This document shows positions 22,641 to 36,100 of a DNA stretch of 64,000 bases, in pieces (within the stretch, counting starts at the first letter, position 1; each line of letters starts with the position of its first letter). Below the pieces are notes generated by a model, which did no database searches, was not told the DNA's origin, and worked only from the letters and a program-made list of their open reading frames with translations. A program made the translations under genes and the position numbers. Source of the stretch: Eremophila alpestris peregrina (lineage: Eukaryota > Chordata > Aves > Passeriformes > Alaudidae); NCBI GenBank assembly GCA_009792885.1, contig WMCF01000030.1, forward strand, positions 6,942,897 to 7,006,896, given 5' to 3'.

Positions 22641-24810
22641 TTCCAGATTCATTTCTGGGGTACATTTTGCCTTAATGACCACATGTAACAATTCAGTGTT
22701 ACTGACACCACACTGACTTCCCAAAGTTTCTTCATTTCTTTGCAATGCTTCTTGCTTACAACTGAATAACCCCAAACATGAAGTCAAGTCAAGAAAAATC
22801 CTTCCCTCCCCCAAGAAGGGCTACAAGGCTATGTGAAGTTATTGACACCTTACCCAGCAGTCAGCTGATCCATTTGGGGTTTTTTGGCATGCAGAGTGGC
22901 TGGCAGCCACTTCACTGACACTCCCCACACAGTTGTTTTCAGCCAGTCAGTCATTCCTCTGATCTACATATGTCTATATGATATTCTCCAATACTGAAAT
23001 TGTCTGATATAAGGCAATAAAATGGACAGTTAATATATAATTACTTCATTCAAAACACATGAATTGTAGTGGTTAATCAGAGGAAAAAATCATGAATATG
23101 TTTGTCTGCCCCAAGGGCTCAATACAAATGAAAGGAACTAAACTTCCAGCAGTACATTTTCAATACCTGCAGTATTACTTTGTTAGTCCACTTTTTAAAT
23201 GGGTATTTTTAGCAATGTACAATTTTAAATGTTAGGTAATCCCATGAGACATGTTAATAAACAAACCAAAAATTCATACATCTGTAAGAGATTGAAAAAT
23301 TAATGCTTGAAATATCTGTTTTGAGGGTATACCTGCCTGGTGAGATTTAGTATATTGAAAGGGAATATATTTGTTTTGCTTATTTTTAAAAACCCCAATT
23401 GAGAAGAAAACTGAATTATTCTTTCAAACATCATAGAAAATTTACTATGTAAGTGCTTAGAAATTAGCATTTTGGATTTTATAATCACAATTTTGCACTG
23501 ATCAAATTTGTAACATTATTTCTTTAGAAATATGAACACAATTAATTTTAGAGGCAGAAACTTTAATGGCTAAGCAGAAAACATAAAGGTTTTAGGTCTG
23601 CTATTTAACTAGAAAATAGCTCACAACATATCACATAAAAGCCCACGTTATCTCAAAATACGCCATCAGAAATTGGTATTTTATCACTCTAATCTGTTTT
23701 CACTAAGAACTGCAAATAACATCATGTAGACCTGAATCTTCACTGATGACCTGATTAAATGGGTAGTACCTACCAGTTCCCTCAATTGCCTTCAGTTAGC
23801 TGTGAATGAGACTGAAATTGCCCAGGATTTTTAATTTTTTCCCCAGCAGAAATTGTTTCTCATGCCCTGTGAACTAACACACTGAATTTTTTTACAGTGG
23901 AATCAGAAGGAATACTTTTGAGATCTGGTATTAATGTGCTTCCTTTGTACTTGATAAAAAACACCATTAAATGCTCATGTTATCAGAATTACTCGGAGAG
24001 TCTTTTAAAACTTCACTGCTACACATCAGAAGTAATTTTGTAGCCTCCAATATCATCTTTTGTCTTCTATGTTACCATAAGAAATCTACATACAGATCCA
24101 TACCCTCACCATTCCCACGGCATTACTTATTCACTCACATTCAGAAAGAAATGTTCAATTATCTCACTGCATATATTAATGTAGGTCTCTGCTGTCTCTT
24201 TTTAGACAGTAGTAGTGCATTTAATCCTTTTTTATTCACTGTGCAAGATGCCAACACGTACAGGTACTTCTACAGGACTTTTTGTCCTATAATTCATTGC
24301 AAGGAGTTAAATAGGTTCAAAACCTTAAGAAATGGATTCATAGCTATTGTAGCTCTATCCAAGGAGCTTTATAGTCCCTACCCACTTCCTACCCACAAAT
24401 CACACCATAAGTGTAATGAATAAAATATTTAAATGACACCAGCTTCCACATTCTCGTTTCATCCAGGAATTAACAGCATTTGAACTTGGGGGAGGAGGAT
24501 GCATATGAAAGACAGAAACCAGACATATTTTACTTTCTTTTTCATTTTTTTTTTTTTTTAAGTTACTTTCATAGCAAAATAACTTTTTTCAGCAGACAAA
24601 TATCTGGAGATATGTCCATTAGTATTACATTTTCCAAAGCATTAACTCATAGCAGTCATCAAGGAGTCCTTTTTACTGGCACAAGGGGTCAGGGGAGTGT
24701 GAGAGAAGAATGAAACAGAGAAGGGGAAAACCAAGGACATTTACTTTAAAAGTCATAGAAGTCAAAAGGTATGTGACTACAAATAGCAGACTTTTCATAT
24801 TCAGAAATGA
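22641..24810. other. AT-rich unassigned sequence
   Basis: No repeat family recognised; a T run lies at 24545-24559. The 150-codon plus-strand frame at 23971-24423 has a mixed composition with no recognisable domain and no neighbouring exon signals that I can support. I treat it as chance. Confidence 0.45.
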
Positions 24811-24880
24811 TAAAATCCTAGAATGGCTGGAAGGGACCTTAAACACCATTAATTTCCAACACTCCTGCCATTGGCAAAGA
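24811..24880 (-). mobile_element. short CR1 3' terminus, minus strand
   Basis: About 70 bp: 'aaaatcctagaatggctgga', then 'gggaccttaaacaccatt' and 'ccaacactcctgccattggc', the complement of a CR1 3' tip. Confidence 0.8.
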
Positions 24881-27800
24881 TGACAAATATTAGTATTAAA
24901 ATAGTTAGTTTTTTCTGCTGCAAAATAAACCTGACTCCTAATGAAGGACCATTTGGTTCTGCATCAGTCAGAGAAAGCTCATTTCTATCACAGTTAAATT
25001 TTGTAACTGATTGAATTTAGTTTAGTCAGAGGTTTATACCAATATACTATATTACCAGAGCATGACTGAGAGCAGTGTGATTATAGACAAATTACAATAA
25101 AAACCAAACAGAAATAAATTAATCTCCTAGCTGTAAAGAGATAACATGTTTCATATATAACATATTAGCATAATATCCTTTAATATGAAGGGAAGATGTA
25201 AAATTTGATGGTCTCTTGGACACAGGTGACTGAATCTTAAAAAGATAAGATAAATAACACAGTTTTCAAAGTGCCAATAAGAATTCTATTTCAAGGTAAG
25301 CTTAACAAGACAATATATCTATAATATTTACTAGAAAAATAAGCACCTAATAAAAGAGACCACTTACATGGAAGTGATAGACCACTCTCAGCAGGGTAGA
25401 TTCAGAGGACAGCTTATTAGGCATTATGAAAAATTAATTCCTAATCATTAGTCTTTCCAGCAAGGCTCATTGTGTATTTTCTACTTAGAGGAAGCAAGAA
25501 AAACATATCTACCTTTGAATAGAACTATTTTTAGAGTAGCACATGAAAAGAAAACTAGCCAAAAAGTATCTCATTTTAACAAAAAAAAGAGTCATCAAAA
25601 TTAAACCAGGTGTCAAAAGTGGGAACTGGGCTTACAGAATCTCAAAAGTGGGAACTGGGCTTACAGAATCTCAAAAGTTCTACCCCCATGAAAACTTGTA
25701 GGTCTTGCAGGGTATAGTATGGTGCCAGATGTTATAAGTTATCCAAGAATCTCTGGAGCTAAAAAAAGCAATTATGCTTTATCTTGCATCTTTCCTGTTT
25801 CAGAATCTCATTATCAGAGTTAAAAGAAATGTTTGTGCTGTAAATATTATAAGTGCTACTTCAGGAAAAAAAAATTGACTGCAGAAAAGTTTTTTTCAGT
25901 GATGAGAAAGCTTTGATACATACAAACAGTATAAAAGTAGAAAAGAAAATTAACATTTTACTTATGTTTGTTTGTTGATATTAACTGTACCCTTTCATAC
26001 AGTTTTAATATTCTTCCATTAAAAATCCCCCCAAAGCCTCTGCCTCATATGTCTGTGGCTAGTTTCTTTGAATAAAGTCATTCTTTAGAAAAATTGTGAA
26101 GATAAATTCAGATACCACTGAACAAATTAAATTCTTGCACATTCATATGGAGCTCAGTTTCTGCTGGACCTCATAAATCACTCAAAGTTATATTATGGTC
26201 TGTGGCCCAGAGAACGAAACATGGGGCCCCTCCACAAGCAATGTGACTTCCAACTTACAAGATCATTTATTTGCATCACGCCTCTGGGAAGCCTTTAGCT
26301 AAAGAGTAGCAAAAAGGTAGTCAATAAATTCTTTATGGCAAATTAGTATGTTAGAAAGATATTTTATATCTTAAAAATAGAGCTTTTTCAGAGCAGATAT
26401 GGGGCAATTGTTGTGTACACAGTCAAGTTTGTGTTAAGTATGTCTCAGAAAACTGAAATTCAGAAAACTGTTCATACCACATACATGAGCAATTGTTTTC
26501 AGTAACAACAGTGGAAATATTGTAGCAATGGTGAATTTAAAGGGGGGAAAAAGGTTTTTTAACTGCCTTCAACATAATGAGTTTGATTTTGAACACAAAA
26601 GACAGGATTTTTTTACCACGTTTGTTCTACTAAGCATCTATCTGGAAGGTGCCTGGGCAGAGTTAATGACCTCTTTATTTTATTTCTGTGTCTTGTGATA
26701 TATGTTTTCCCATAGGTAGTCAGTCACAAATTAATTTTTGAATAATTCATGCAGATGTGAAGAATAATTTTAATGTAAGATAAACACTTGCACAATCTCT
26801 GACATACACAATTATTGTGACATTAGTTTTATCATGAAAGCTTTCCTTGGTTCATTCCAGGACAAGTTCTATTAAAATTCAATTCCACTATTGCTAAATA
26901 TTTGGTTTACAATATACACTATCAGGTTAAAAGATGCACTCAGAAGTCACTACTACTTTTCCACCCACATAATTTCATATAAACTTGTTTAAGAAAACAC
27001 TTTAATTTATTTAGATTTAATCTAAAATTGTAATTCACATCTAATTACATAGACAAAAGTCTTTGAATAAGCTAGAGACCCAATGAACAGGTTGAAGTCT
27101 CGAGATTTTATAAGGAAATTAGTTTGGCTCTGACCCAGGTGACATCAACATCCAGTCCCATTTTGTCCTTTCCTTTACTCCTATATTGCAATTTCATGAC
27201 TTTAGCTTCATATTCAAGGTGCTTATTGCAAAAACCACTGAGTGCTAATCAAGTATAGCCTTCCAGTGGTGGTGTGAAAGTGTTAACATTGCCTCTCTCT
27301 GAGTAGCAATGCATGAACATTAGTTGTACTGGATCCTTCCTTGGATAAAGACCAATAGACTTGTGTTAAGAAAAATGGCAGGGTTAGGTGGAAAAGACCA
27401 AGGAAGGGTCATCTTATATGCACTTTACTAGAAAACAATGCTACCTGAGAAGTCATAAAGAGTTAATTGGGTTTGACTTCCATGATAAGCTACATTTTGG
27501 ATCTCGTGGTTTATTAAGAGGAAACATTAGCAGTACATGAAGTTATTTCACTGATGCAATTCTGCTTGAGATGGATAGTTTTCTGACTAATGTAGGAAAG
27601 AGAGAAAAAACTTTCTTCAAAAGATCTACATCTTCTTTCAGTTCATTTTTCAGTTGGTGTGTAATTTGACAAATCCCTCCAGACAAAAGAGATCTATTAG
27701 GTCATGGGTGAGAATAGCTCCTAAGCAAGAGAGCTGAAGATCAACACAATGCAAATGCATACAACAGCCAGGGGTGTCTATAAGCAGTCATTATGGCTGA

Positions 27801-27999
27801 GCCAGCAGAGATCTAACTGGAAGAATATGGGAAGATATTTTGTCATCCAAAATTAAATGAATGGTTTTCTAGGTACTAGTTATAACTTGACTATGTTTCA
27901 CTCAGTATGAATTTAGGTGTGTGAGGCACTTCCACACCAGATATAGCAGATATAAAATATGTGGGAAACCTGTATACTTCTGAAAGCTGTTATGAGGTG
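24881..27999. other. AT-rich unassigned sequence
   Basis: Low-GC DNA with no frame above 60 codons and no repeat that I can name, apart from the 29-bp direct duplication at 25614-25677. Confidence 0.5.
25614..25677. repeat. 29-bp perfect direct duplication
   Basis: A 29-bp unit starting 'caaaagtgggaactgggc' occurs twice back to back (25614 and 25643), and the first letters start a third time at 25672. The copies are identical, pointing to a recent slippage or duplication event. Confidence 0.95.
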
Positions 28000-28560
28000 A
28001 AGGGGAGATACTTTGCACCATCTAAACTGGCACCAAGGACCATCAGAGACCTGCATTGACTCTGATGAGAGGCAAAGACACTAGAAGGACCTGTAGAAAT
28101 CTGTACTGCAGACACATGAATTGAGATTGATTCTGGGTTGAAGTCTGACCCAAAATATGACTTCACCCTGAAACGTTTTCTAAAAACCCATACTCTCCCT
28201 TACTTTTATTGTCACTCCTGTGACTGAATCAGACTTGATTGGGAAACTGACCCAGCTTTTTATCCTGCTTTTTTGTCCCCCTTCTTTTTAATGGAATAGT
28301 TTGTGGTAGCACTGCATGGTCAGAAATCAGATGAGAGCACAGGACCATGGAGCTGTGAGTTTATGAACAATCAGTACAGCTGAGCTGATTCAGTTTCTTG
28401 CTGTACATAAAAGAAGGCTGTTAGGCTAACTCCAACATCTTACAGAACTGCATCTGATCTCTTTCAGAGACACACAGCTCCTCTCATATGTGCTCTTTAT
28501 CTTTCTTTATCTTTGACTTTAGACTCCTCACTCCCAGGCAGGAGATTTCCAACCTTTTGC
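28000..28560 (+). mobile_element. possible LTR-like block
   Basis: A stretch of mixed, higher GC than its surroundings. A TATA-like 'gtacataaaagaaggctgtt' near 28403 is followed by a pyrimidine-rich part with 'ctctttatctttctttatct' near 28492. That order resembles a retroviral LTR promoter and U5, but I see no confirmed ends or target duplication. Could equally be a regulatory region or chance. Confidence 0.3.
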
Positions 28561-29699
28561 CTGTCAATGAACAGAAAAATGGTTTAATAAGAGTATACCC
28601 ATATGAATGTGTATCACTGTGTCCCCCTGTGGAAAACTAACATTTTTTTCCCTCCAAGTACACAATTCATGTGTCCTTTTCTCAAATTCCTCCCATTAGT
28701 TAAACACAATTGGGCCCAATACCAAACCTAATTTGAACTTAATTTGAAAATTTTTACAGACATAGTACAAGGTCTGTGTAGGGAAAAAATTAATAGTGCT
28801 CTGGAAATTCTGATCTTTTTAAAATTATTTGGTGAAGGAAAGATCAAATATGTTTGCTCAAATATGTTGTTTAGCTCAAATATGGGCTTGCACTACATCA
28901 GTTCAGTAATTATTTTTTCATATTGACTCTTTCCCCATTCCACTACATACCTGTCTCATTTTAATTTGTATTTTTTTCTATTTTATCCAAAGAAACAAAG
29001 ACTTAGCTAAACTTAATCAAAATAAAATTTTAAATACCATAGGTATTTTCATGAGTGTATTTCTACCTTTCTGGAATTATTTTTTCTCTAAATACTTATC
29101 CAAAATTTGTTGAAGCTCAATAATATGCTTAGCATTCCAGTTCTGCTTGCCACTATTCCAATAACACTCAAAATTTAACATCTTACAAGAACTGCTGGAT
29201 GAATTTCTATTAACACTTATAGTATTGTTTTACATTAGGTAAAATTCACAGCACCATCTCCTAGTATCTAAATATTTTGCCAACTTTATGATAAAATAAT
29301 AATACACTTTTGTAAAGGAATCAATAAAATTTTGTAAGAGGTGACATTTTTTTCCTTAGAGATTTAGAGTTAACTACTACAATGAAATCACTAAGATAAA
29401 AACATTCCTTGAATGGCAACTTTTCTAATGAGATCTATTATAGCAGAGCTGACAGTTGGTAAACCTGAGAGTGAGCAAGAAGCAAAAGAATTTTGATGCT
29501 ATCAGACATCTTTTTGCAAATAGTTGCTCAAACATAAGCTTCTAGATTAGTCTTATTCATCTGATCCTGCCTGCCCTCAACGTGCTGCTCCAGATGGGCA
29601 GAGGTTTCTATAAATCCTGTGTCATATTAACCATGCAGATGTCTTGACCTGCCTTCATATGGTGTTCTGATACAGGTCTGATACACACCTGGTCAGCCA
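28561..29699. other. AT-rich unassigned sequence
   Basis: Nothing recognisable as a gene or repeat; one 60-codon frame at 28744 is likely chance. Confidence 0.5.
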
Positions 29700-30025
29700 A
29701 ATAACTTCCAGGCTGAACAAACCCAACTCTCCCAGCTTCTCAGCCTTTCCTCATGAGGCAAGTGTTCCAGCCCTTGATAGCCATCCTCTGAGTTCACTTC
29801 GGTTTTTAGATGTCTTTCCTGTATTGGGATGGGCAAAACTGAGTGCATTATTCTGCACATTTCCTGTTTTTTAGAGGAGAGTAATCACTTCCTTCATACA
29901 CCAGCAATGTTTCTTACACAGTGTGCCATTAGACTTAATTCCTGGGAGGATGCCATGTTCACTTATGTTCATTAGGGCACTTTTCAGTAAGCCTGCTCCC
30001 AAGTCAGTCAGTCCCCAGTCCAGCT
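29700..30025 (-). mobile_element. old CR1 3' region, minus strand
   Basis: Diverged complement of CR1: 'ttccaggctgaacaaaccca', 'tctcagcctttcctcatgag', 'tgtgccattagacttaattc' and 'gcctgctcccaagtcagtca' fall in the expected order. The 3' tip is missing. Confidence 0.8.
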
Positions 30026-30149
30026 GCTGTAGAAAGTTAGTTCTAATAATTCACCTAGATAGACCATAACAACATGGCCTAGATACAAAGATGCTTTCAC
30101 AGATGGTGCTAACATCAGAGTAGATTATATTCACTGCCTGTGAGAGACT

Positions 30150-31060
30150 GAAATGTTAAGAGCTAATTACTCAAACAATTGGCCATTGGTAAAAGCATCA
30201 TAGTGTTTGCTGAGGTTTGCACCCCCCATCTGAAGGGGAGGAAGAAAGGAGGATGTGTGATAGTGAAATCTCTGATCTGCATGAGAACAGCCCAGGCGCA
30301 GAGGGTATGAACCAGAGGATGATCATGCCAAACCAACCTTCTTTAGCAACAAGCTGGGCTTTGAGCCAGGTAACAAGAGAAGCTGATAAGAAGCAGAACC
30401 TGCTAGGTGGGATAATGCTTTTTTTATCATGCCAATGTCCTTTCTTACACAACTCCCTTACACAAGTGGCTCAGGTGTGAAACTGCCCTCCTACAACCAG
30501 GGGAATTTTTGGGACATTCACATGAAGTCCTGAAGGTGTTCATCCCTTCTGCTGAGGCTTACCTGGCTTGTCTATGCTGGCATGAGAGACAGTTGGCACG
30601 TCTTAGAAGGTGTCATAAACCATCAAAGTACCCTCAGACTCATTTCTGGGGCCTTCCATCAGAACATTTCGTTAACCGTGTTGCAACAGTGTACAACTGT
30701 CCCACCTGGTCATTCCCACCTGACCTGATAATTAATAGACCTGATTAGGTACGTTACCCATTGGACTTTATATTTTGTGGGCTTCCCCCACCCCCAAAGG
30801 ATCAAGACAGCAACTATCACTTTGACAAACAGACACTGCAACTGCAGGTCTCCTCACTGGATTCACAGGTAGTGATATCTTTCTACTCTCATTCTTCCTT
30901 ACACTTCCTTTCTTTTTACATTTTCTGAAGTGTTATCTTTACATCTTTATATTGCTATATTTCTATAAATAACCAAACCAAGTACATATCTCCTTTCCAT
31001 TACAAGCCAATTGTTCTGAAATAAACCCAAATATAAATAAATATGTATAAATATCAGCCA
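30150..31060 (+). mobile_element. possible LTR-like or other dispersed repeat
   Basis: A block whose composition (mixed, with C-rich tracts) differs from the AT-rich flanks. It includes a TATA-like 'ggactttatattttgtgggc' near 30763 followed by 'ttcccccacccccaaagg', and 'aaataaac' signals near 31020. This order is promoter-like and would suit an LTR, but ends and family are not identified. Frames at 30198, 30217 and 30509 (79-87 codons, both strands) show no recognised domain. Confidence 0.35.
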
Positions 31061-32451
31061 TTTAGGGTCATTTCACTCTAATCCAGTCAAAGGGTTCTAT
31101 AATTAAAAAGAACCTCAGTTATCCTGCCTTCAGGGATGGGTCATAACTCTACTCTCCCCTCATACACAAACGCCTTTGAGTCCTGTTTAGGGGCTCTATC
31201 TCAAACTGTGTGTGCAATGAGTTGTGCCTTTACAGAAGTAATGAAAGCCAGTTTGAAAATGAGACATTGTTTCACAGTGATTATCAATATTATTATAATT
31301 TCTCCTCTTCAAAATTGATCAGTGTATTTATTTATATGTCTGAGCTTTAAATCAGACTTTTGAACATTCATACTTAAAAATAACCTTAATACAGATTCAG
31401 TTCTTCATAATGCAAATTGTCTAACCCTAGAGGTTCAAAACTGAATTTTAAGCAGTGGGCCAAATTAATCTTTAATGTAATTTCACTCATGTCAGCATGC
31501 ATAACATCAGCTATTAATTTGACCTAATTTATTAGGAAGACTGTGGGCAGATTATAAATGCTACTGAGTTTGCACTCTGTATAAAAATGCATTATTTATG
31601 ACCAGGAAGCTGAGTGATTTTTATTTGTGGCCAAGGTAATTTAGTTAAAATCGACACACTTGTCTTAAAAAAAAAGAAAAAAGGAAAAATATTTAACTTA
31701 TAATGACTCCATATCAGCAGAGCACTTAAAAAAAAAGTTCAGGCCAAAGGTTTAAATATTTTTTTCTGTCAGGTCCAATGATTGTTTGAAGTTTGGATTG
31801 TCTAACTCCTTTTTCTTTTTTGTAATTTTACTAACAAGTCTCCATTTAAAGAAAGAGTGCTAATCCACAGGCAAAGAAATAAGGGTAATCTAAAACAGGG
31901 AAATTCACCAAAATGCAAAGTCTATTCACTTACCATCTCACAAGTATTGGTAAATACCAATTATTAATCTGGGCACTACTTGAATCTTTTTTCATAAGAG
32001 GATATTATAAAGACAGGTTTCCAGGAAAAAAAAAATTAAAAAGAAAGGAAGAGAAGGTAGAATTTTTGTTGCCTAACTTCAAGTGAACAGATAAACAGAC
32101 AAAAGCCAAATAAATGCCGAAGTATTTCAAAGAGTACTATAACAATGACATTCAATGTCAGGTTTTCTCCAAAGATACTGGCATGGTTCTAGGCAAAAAT
32201 CTAAAGTATTAAACAGATTAACATTATATAGTTTTTGCCACATTACTGTAATCTCTTTTTCCTCACTTATGCAGGAGACTATAACTTCCAGTTCCTTCCC
32301 TTTCATTAGCTAAAAGAGATTATTGATGCACTTGTCCTGTACTACTAAAGACATCTGTACCTCTGACTAACTTTGAGTTTTGCTAATGTAAGAACCTTAT
32401 ATATGAATCTGAACTTTTCTCTAAATTCATTATTTGTTATTGTTCTTTTTC

Positions 32452-32485
32452 TTTTTTTTTTTTTTTTTNTTTTTTTTTTTTTTTT
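32452..32485. repeat. poly-T tract containing one N
   Basis: T run of about 34 positions with an undetermined base at 32469. The true length is unknown; the N probably marks a sequencing or polishing failure within the homopolymer. Confidence 0.95.
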
Positions 32486-33133
32486 AGGTTACTCTTTCCA
32501 TCCTTAGAACTCTTAACTGCAGTGACAGTGGATGTTTGTGTGCTATGTTAAATTTTGTATGCTCAAGGATGGAGAAACTACCATAAATTTTAGAAAATGA
32601 GATACAGTCTGCTTCTTCTGTAATTCACTGGTAAATTATGCAGCCAACGAAGCTCTTGATCTGCAATGTCCTATTTGGTCTTCATGGTACCTTCCAACTA
32701 TTGGTGCTGTCAGGACTACATTGCATTTTTCTAGATTTTCTCATGTTTGCCACAAGTTTGTAACACATTTACCTTCCTATACTCATTTTTCTTTCTGAGG
32801 ATATCTAGGATTCACAGAGGACATAATAAATTGCCAGTCTTATTTCAGAGACTAAATTTCTTAAAGCACAGTTTCCAGTAATTTCAGAACAAGGAGTTCT
32901 GCATTCACAGCGGACATTAGTCACCAGAGCAGCTGAATTTAGAGGATTTAATGCAGATAAATATCACAGCTTGACCTCTCCCATATCATAAAGTTCACAC
33001 TATATGTCACAAGGCTAAGAAGTTGCAGTTACAGAACTTATAACTTCCCTGGTGACAAACACAACTTTGAAAGTTGAAGGGCTGGAGCAGGTCTTAATTT
33101 CTTGCTGAAGAGGCAGTCTGTCTTCCAATTATT

Positions 33134-33163
33134 ACAAACAAACAAACAAACAAACAAACAAAC
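33134..33163. repeat. (AAAC)n microsatellite
   Basis: Perfect AAAC units for about 30 bp. Confidence 0.95.
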
Positions 33164-36100
33164 CCATATTTTCTTCTAATTTCCAGGGAGATAAAATTAA
33201 GTCACCTCCTTCTTGTATCTTTTCAAGTCACAACTTGTACATTCTCCAATTTAAACTGGCATTTACATTGCTTGTGGCATTAGATACACTCGAGGGAGAA
33301 AGCAATTTTAAGGAAACAGCAGGTGTAATACATGACACTTTTGTGTCTGACTCTGGACAGGAAAAGTCATTCAATATCTCCAAAGTGGTGAGACAGGAAG
33401 CAGCAGAAACAGTTTAATTTTCTTTGTTCAGTATTTATTATGCTTTCAACCACCTTTATATACAAACTGTAAACACTTTGATTAATGGTCTGAGAGGTTG
33501 CCTACTTTTGTTGCTGTTTCAGAACAGAATCACTGTGTCTTTAGTTCTAAGATATATTGTAACTCCTTCTAGGAGTTGTTCTTTCAGGGCTCAACCCAAA
33601 TGCCTGCTTCAAGAAGAAAAATATATTTGACTGTTAATTAAACCAGTCTGTCTGTCTGTTGGACCCTTATTTCAATTTCAAGTTAAAATCAGTAAGAGGA
33701 CAGTGTCTATGTACAGTGATAATGTTGGACCTTGAACAGAAATGTAAGTTTACAGCATCTTCACACAGTTGTGAACCAGTGACTTAGGCCCTAACTAAAA
33801 TTGCATTTAAACTGGGTCTTCTTGTTCTCCTTTCAAAGCCCTATTCCCTCTGGGACAGCAGTGTGCCAGTGTAATGCTAAAACTCCTTGTAGTTTTAGGG
33901 TGGATTTACCTAAGGCTACTCTATTTCATCTTCCTCCTGCCTGGGGCCTTAAGTCTCAGGCAGCTTTTCTTTCAATACTGCTCCTCTTTTTTGCTTCTTG
34001 GTGGTAAAAATATCATGTCAGTCCTCATTTGTCACTTCACAATCTTTCTAGTAACTACTACAGCACCGAAAAACCCAAAAGTCTCCATGGAGTTAGAAGA
34101 CTGAAAATATTTGAAAATTGGCAATAATGATCACATTTGCCTAGGCAAAGGCAAGGAAACCTAACATTTTGCTGAATTATAAGATAGCTTTTCTAACAAT
34201 TTTTTTTCTTTACCACCACTACATCTGAATACAGATTGTTCTACACCTGAACCTCTGAATTCAGTCTAACAATCTGTATCACAGCAATTAGTTCAAAAAC
34301 AGCAGTTGGCAAACGTCAGCTCTTCAACAACAACAAAATATTGTTTGGCACCATCCTGTTAGAAACGTTCACAGGCACATTTCATGTTACGTCTCTCATC
34401 TTTTTGTTTTCCTCTAGGGTACCAGCATTAAAAGAAAATAGGCAATATCAGTAGTTTCAGTTTGTAAGTTTGTATTATTGCTTTAGAAGCAGAAATCAAA
34501 TTATTGCTACATCACTGGTGTATGATAAGTTTTCAGTTCTGAGCTAGCTTAGACCTATATTTTGACATAAGATTTCATTAAGTCTGAGGTTTATACCCAG
34601 AACAAAAACAAACAAGAACCAAAAACACTCAAAACCTCCCAACCTAGCAAATTTCCTTTGTTTAAGCAGTTTAGTGTAATTGCATTATTAATATCGCAAA
34701 AAGATAATGACAGACAACCTATTTTGAACAGAGGCTTTTACCTTTTATCCTGATTTCAGTGAAAAAATTATTCATGTGCAGCTCTGCTGAAACCTGATTT
34801 GATTGGGTTTTTTAAAAATACCTCTTTAGCTGCACTTATTATTTTAAGAAGGAAAATTTTGGATAGAGCTCTTCAAAAGTAGGTCCTCATAATCTATAGC
34901 TCTTCATACTAGAAGAAAACCTATCTTGTAAAATAATACCAGGCAAAATTTTGTCCTTAACAAATTAAAGGTCATGTCTCAGTAATTTATTGGGGGTTAC
35001 ATATGCTGTTGAATATTCAAGTCTGATGTGTTTTGTTTGATTGTTTTAAATGTGTTTTTTTCTAAGTTGGAAAAAATATAATCCTTTATAGCCACATGAC
35101 TATAGTTCAGATGCTGATATTGTTGCGAAATTTTGACATCCTTTCTCTATTTACCCATAAGTCACATCCATTGCAATTCTCAGTCCAATTTGTAATATTC
35201 TTTCATGTCACTGTACTATGTCATGTTCTCAGAAAGAGCACCTTGATAAGAAATTATAAATTATATGCATACTATTGTGATGCACATATATGCCTCAGAT
35301 CACACACCAAAATGGTGATTCTTATTTTAAGGTACACCATATCAAAATTCCCAGTCACAGAGAATGTACTATGATCTTACTAACTTGTTCTTCTGGTTAA
35401 CCTCATTGTTAAGAGGGAGGAGAGAAGGACTCTGTTTTGAAGCTGTGAAGCTTTAGTACAGCATACCTTGGTTTATGTTCCAATTTCATACATTAAATGC
35501 TCCTGTCCCCACTCCCATCTATCTTTCCATCTAAAGATATCAAAATTCTTAGCCACGGATTACAGCATCTTGTCTCTTCTGAATACAGGCAGCCTTTGCC
35601 TACAGCAAATGGTGTTAGACTTAATTCAGTTCAAGGACTGCAACATGCTTTGGAGTTACAAGATTTGGTCACCATAGCAGGCAACCTGCCATCACACTTT
35701 TAGAATTCAGGTCTCAAGTATGTGTCACTTCCCATTGCTTCTGTAATTGATGTGCTACCATAAATTAAGATGTCTGCATGATATCTCAAGGGTAACTTTT
35801 CTGTAGTGTCATAGCAGTACTGTGTTTTCCTGTGCAAAGTATATAACTCGTTCTTGACAGATTGTCTTGCTGACTAACTACTGAAACTGTAAACTTTGTG
35901 ACCACTCACAAATCCTGTAGTCATAAATTTAGACTATCTCTGCTAATGTGCCTGGGAAAAAGTAGCACGTTCTGGTTAAAGCAACCTATTCTTATGAGAA
36001 GATATGGTGTTACACATAAATTACCAAAAAACTTTCCCTATAGAAAAGAAAGTGTACAGGAAGAAAAATAGTCTTGTTCACTATTTAACATCCTGTGATA

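Noticed and set aside
23971..24423. 150-codon plus-strand frame
   Set aside because: No recognised domain and ordinary AT-rich composition; kept only as part of the unassigned stretch.
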